From SIG701 sp045611685 (GTDB lineage: Bacteria > Bacillota > Clostridia > Oscillospirales > CAG-272), in assembly GCA_045611685.1 (NCBI GenBank), contig JAZKXO010000034.1, forward strand, positions 1 through 15,338: a stretch of DNA of 15,338 nt. Reading direction: 5' to 3'. Each line of letters opens with the position of its first letter. Position 1 is the stretch's first letter. Made by a program: the position numbers and the translations under genes. The notes below the pieces were generated by a model that saw nothing but the letters and a program-made list of their open reading frames with translations, searched no databases and was not told the origin of the DNA. Below are positions 13,760 through 15,338 of the stretch, in pieces.

Positions 13760-15255
13760 TGGAAATCCCCCTCTCTGTCGCCTTTGAGACTGCGGCTGTA
13801 TACGATCAGCGAAAACGCGGCGGAAATAACGAACGTGATGATACCGATGACGGACGCAAGCTTGTAATTCTGCTCGCCTGTCGTGATGCGGTAGAGCCAC
13901 GTGATGAGAAGATCCGTCCGCCCGCCCTGATAGAATTCGCCCGTCATCGGTCCACCGCCCGAAAGAAGCCAGATCACGTTGAAATTGTTGATGTTCCCGA
14001 CGAACTGCGTGATGAGATACGGGGTTGTGATAAAGAGAACGTACGGCAGCGTGATCTTAAAAAACTGCGCAACGGGGGACGCACCGTCAATTCTGGACGC
14101 CTCGTAGAGATCCTCGGGAATATTCATAAGAATCCCCGTCGTAATCAGCATCGAATACGGAATGCCCACCCACATATTCACGAGGAGCACCGTGATCTTC
14201 GCGATCGTCCCGTCGGTGAGAAAGCGGATCGGTGCGTCGATGAGCCCGATCTGCGTGAGAAACACGTTCACAAGCCCGTGATCGGCGAGGAGATTACGCA
14301 TAAACATGAGGCTCACGAACTGCGGTACGGCGATCGTGAGAACGAACACCGTACGGAACAGCTTTTTCGGGCGAATCCCCTTTTTATTGATGAGGATCGC
14401 GAGGAGCATCCCCAAAACATAGTTCGAAACGGTGGCGAAAAACGCCCACACGAGCGTCCAGGAAAGGATACTGCCGAACGTTTGCCCGAGAAGCGGCGTA
14501 TCCGAAAGTCCAAAGATCGCGCGGAAATTTTCAAGTCCTACCCACGTAAAGAGGTTCCCCGGCGGCATATGAAAGCGGTCGTAATTCGTAAACGACAGCA
14601 TGATCATAAAAATGAGCGGCAGAACCGTAAAGATCACAACCGAAAGCGTGGGGAAAAAGAGGAGCGTTTTATGGAAATTCTCGTTCGAAAGCGAGGATAT
14701 CCCCTCGGCGAGCGTTCTTTTTCGCACGCCCTCGGCCGCGTCGCACTGTGCCTTGTAAGAATCCCGCACCGATGCAAAATATACAAAACAGATCAGGATG
14801 AAAAGGAGAAGCGAGACGATCCCATACAGAAGGACGAGCATGGAGTTGTCGCCCTTCGTATATTCGAAAATGCCCAGTTCCTCGTTCCACACCTCGCCCT
14901 GGGCGACGGTCCCGAGCGTGGGCAGTTTTCCAATATAGGTTATGCCAAACCCGAAGAAAAAGACCCAAAACGCGATCTGAGAGAGAAGATAGAAAAAGCC
15001 ACGAAGATACAGCCCCCGCCGGATACAGCCAAAGCCCATGATAAGAAAGGAAAGGCGGGTGGCAAAATCCCCTCTCACAAACATGAGGCACACGTCCTTA
15101 AGGTACGCGTACATCGAATAAAACGCGCCGGCGATCCGCCCGGGAACGGCCGCCAGTGCCTTTCCCACCCGTCGGGGCAAAGCCTTCCCCCACCGCCCGA
15201 GGCGGATAAAAAAGCGCGTGAGCGGACCCGCCGACAGATAATCCAGATCAACCAT
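13756..15255 (-). CDS. malF: Maltodextrin ABC transporter permease, MalF type
   Basis: A 499-aa membrane subunit, close to the length of E. coli MalF (514 aa). It has a basic N-terminal region, extra N-terminal membrane segments at about 65-80, 88-108 and 140-162, and a loop at 110-138. The permease core follows from about 200. The EAA loop is EASRIDGASPVAQFFKITLP (residues 385-404). FLTDGTIAKITVLLVNMWVGIPYSML, NNFNVIWLLSGGGP and the late TDLLITWLYRIT are typical of maltose/maltodextrin MalF. The start at ATG 15255 has GGAGG at 7-nt spacing; a TTG one codon earlier is possible but less likely. It overlaps malG by 4 bp, indicating translational coupling. Maltodextrin specificity is supported by the linked malQ and glgP. 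Confidence 0.95.
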   Translation of the reverse strand: MVDLDYLSAGPLTRFFIRLGRWGKALPRRVGKALAAVPGRIAGAFYSMYAYLKDVCLMFVRGDFATRLSFLIMGFGCIRRGLYLRGFFYLLSQIAFWVFFFGFGITYIGKLPTLGTVAQGEVWNEELGIFEYTKGDNSMLVLLYGIVSLLLFILICFVYFASVRDSYKAQCDAAEGVRKRTLAEGISSLSNENFHKTLLFFPTLSVVIFTVLPLIFMIMLSFTNYDRFHMPPGNLFTWVGLENFRAIFGLSDTPLLGQTFGSILSWTLVWAFFATVSNYVLGMLLAILINKKGIRPKKLFRTVFVLTIAVPQFVSLMFMRNLLADHGLVNVFLTQIGLIDAPIRFLTDGTIAKITVLLVNMWVGIPYSMLITTGILMNIPEDLYEASRIDGASPVAQFFKITLPYVLFITTPYLITQFVGNINNFNVIWLLSGGGPMTGEFYQGGRTDLLITWLYRITTGEQNYKLASVIGIITFVISAAFSLIVYSRSLKGDREGDFQ

Positions 15256-15293
15256 CAAAACACCTCCGCGACTCCGCGCGATTTTTATCCCTT

Positions 15294-15338
15294 TTACGTT
15301 ATCGGATTATTGACCGTTTGGACGAGCGTGTCAAGCAT
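15294..15338 (-). CDS. malE: Possible 3' end of an upstream gene (solute-binding protein, MalE?)
   Basis: On the minus strand an open frame enters from the right edge and ends LDTLVQTVNNPIT-stop at 15294, 38 bp above malF. In maltodextrin operons malE normally precedes malF at about this distance, so these 14 codons may be its C-terminus. They are too few for recognition, and the same bases fit a promoter; the call rests on context. Confidence 0.35.
   Translation of the reverse strand: MLDTLVQTVNNPIT
15306..15334 (-). promoter_or_regulatory. Possible promoter of malF
   Basis: On the minus strand perfect TTGACA (15334-15329), exactly 17 bp, then AATAAT (15311-15306). The predicted start near 15299 would give a leader of about 44 nt with a good ribosome binding site. 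It overlaps the possible end of an upstream gene, so it could be an internal promoter or chance. Confidence 0.45.

Noticed and set aside
13760..13900. Extended N-terminus for malG
   Set aside because: The extra 47 codons lie inside malF in another frame and read as nonsense; GTG 13759 has a ribosome binding site and the usual 4-bp overlap.
14347..14358. CACCGTACGGAA inside malF resembling unit A of the tandem repeat
   Set aside because: Only about 12 bases match, with no flanking ACACGGC or B sequence, and the codons (FRTVF) fit the malF reading frame; chance similarity.

Overview
The window looks like chromosomal DNA of a fairly GC-rich anaerobic member of the Bacillota (class Clostridia, probably a gut lineage). 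The evidence is strong AGGAGG-type ribosome binding sites, sigma-A promoters of the TTGACA/TTTACA - 17 bp - TATAAT type, intrinsic terminators with U-tracts, and typical clostridial families: pyruvate phosphate dikinase, a YnbB-type PLP enzyme, an Na/Pi cotransporter with a PhoU tail, a PduL-type phosphotransacylase and stand-alone PncC. Species level cannot be read from the sequence. No rRNA, tRNA, CRISPR array, transposase, phage gene or conjugation cluster is visible.

Left part (1-3220). The N-terminal third of pyruvate phosphate dikinase runs off the left edge on the minus strand, with its own promoter and leader. A minus-strand PLP-dependent enzyme of the methionine gamma-lyase / 'aluminium resistance' family follows. 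Divergent from it are two small plus-strand genes of unknown function (about 63-71 aa, and 85 aa with a CxxC motif and a C-terminal membrane segment); the second ends in a strong terminator.

Middle part (3220-8750). A plus-strand Na/phosphate cotransporter with a 144-nt structured leader converges on a minus-strand phosphate acyltransferase (pduL). Between them lies an unusual symmetrical set of three hairpins. A minus-strand pncC then stands divergent from a plus-strand two-gene unit, a TraX-like membrane protein and a MATE exporter 12 bp apart. That unit ends at a compact terminator filling the whole gap to the convergent glgP.

Right part (8747-15338). A minus-strand maltodextrin cluster reads malF-malG-malQ-glgP. 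It encodes two ABC permease subunits for maltooligosaccharide uptake, a 4-alpha-glucanotransferase that disproportionates maltodextrins, and an alpha-glucan phosphorylase that releases glucose-1-phosphate. The solute-binding protein gene may end just inside the right edge; no ATPase gene is present, so a shared MsmX-like ATPase elsewhere is likely. Between malG and malQ sits the most unusual item in the window: a 155-bp A-B-A element duplicated in tandem (about 96% identical copies by eye), rich in inverted repeats and placed inside what is probably one transcript.

No clearly new biological system is visible. The best leads are the tandem A-B-A repeat inside the maltodextrin operon and the three-hairpin array between the cotransporter gene and pduL.
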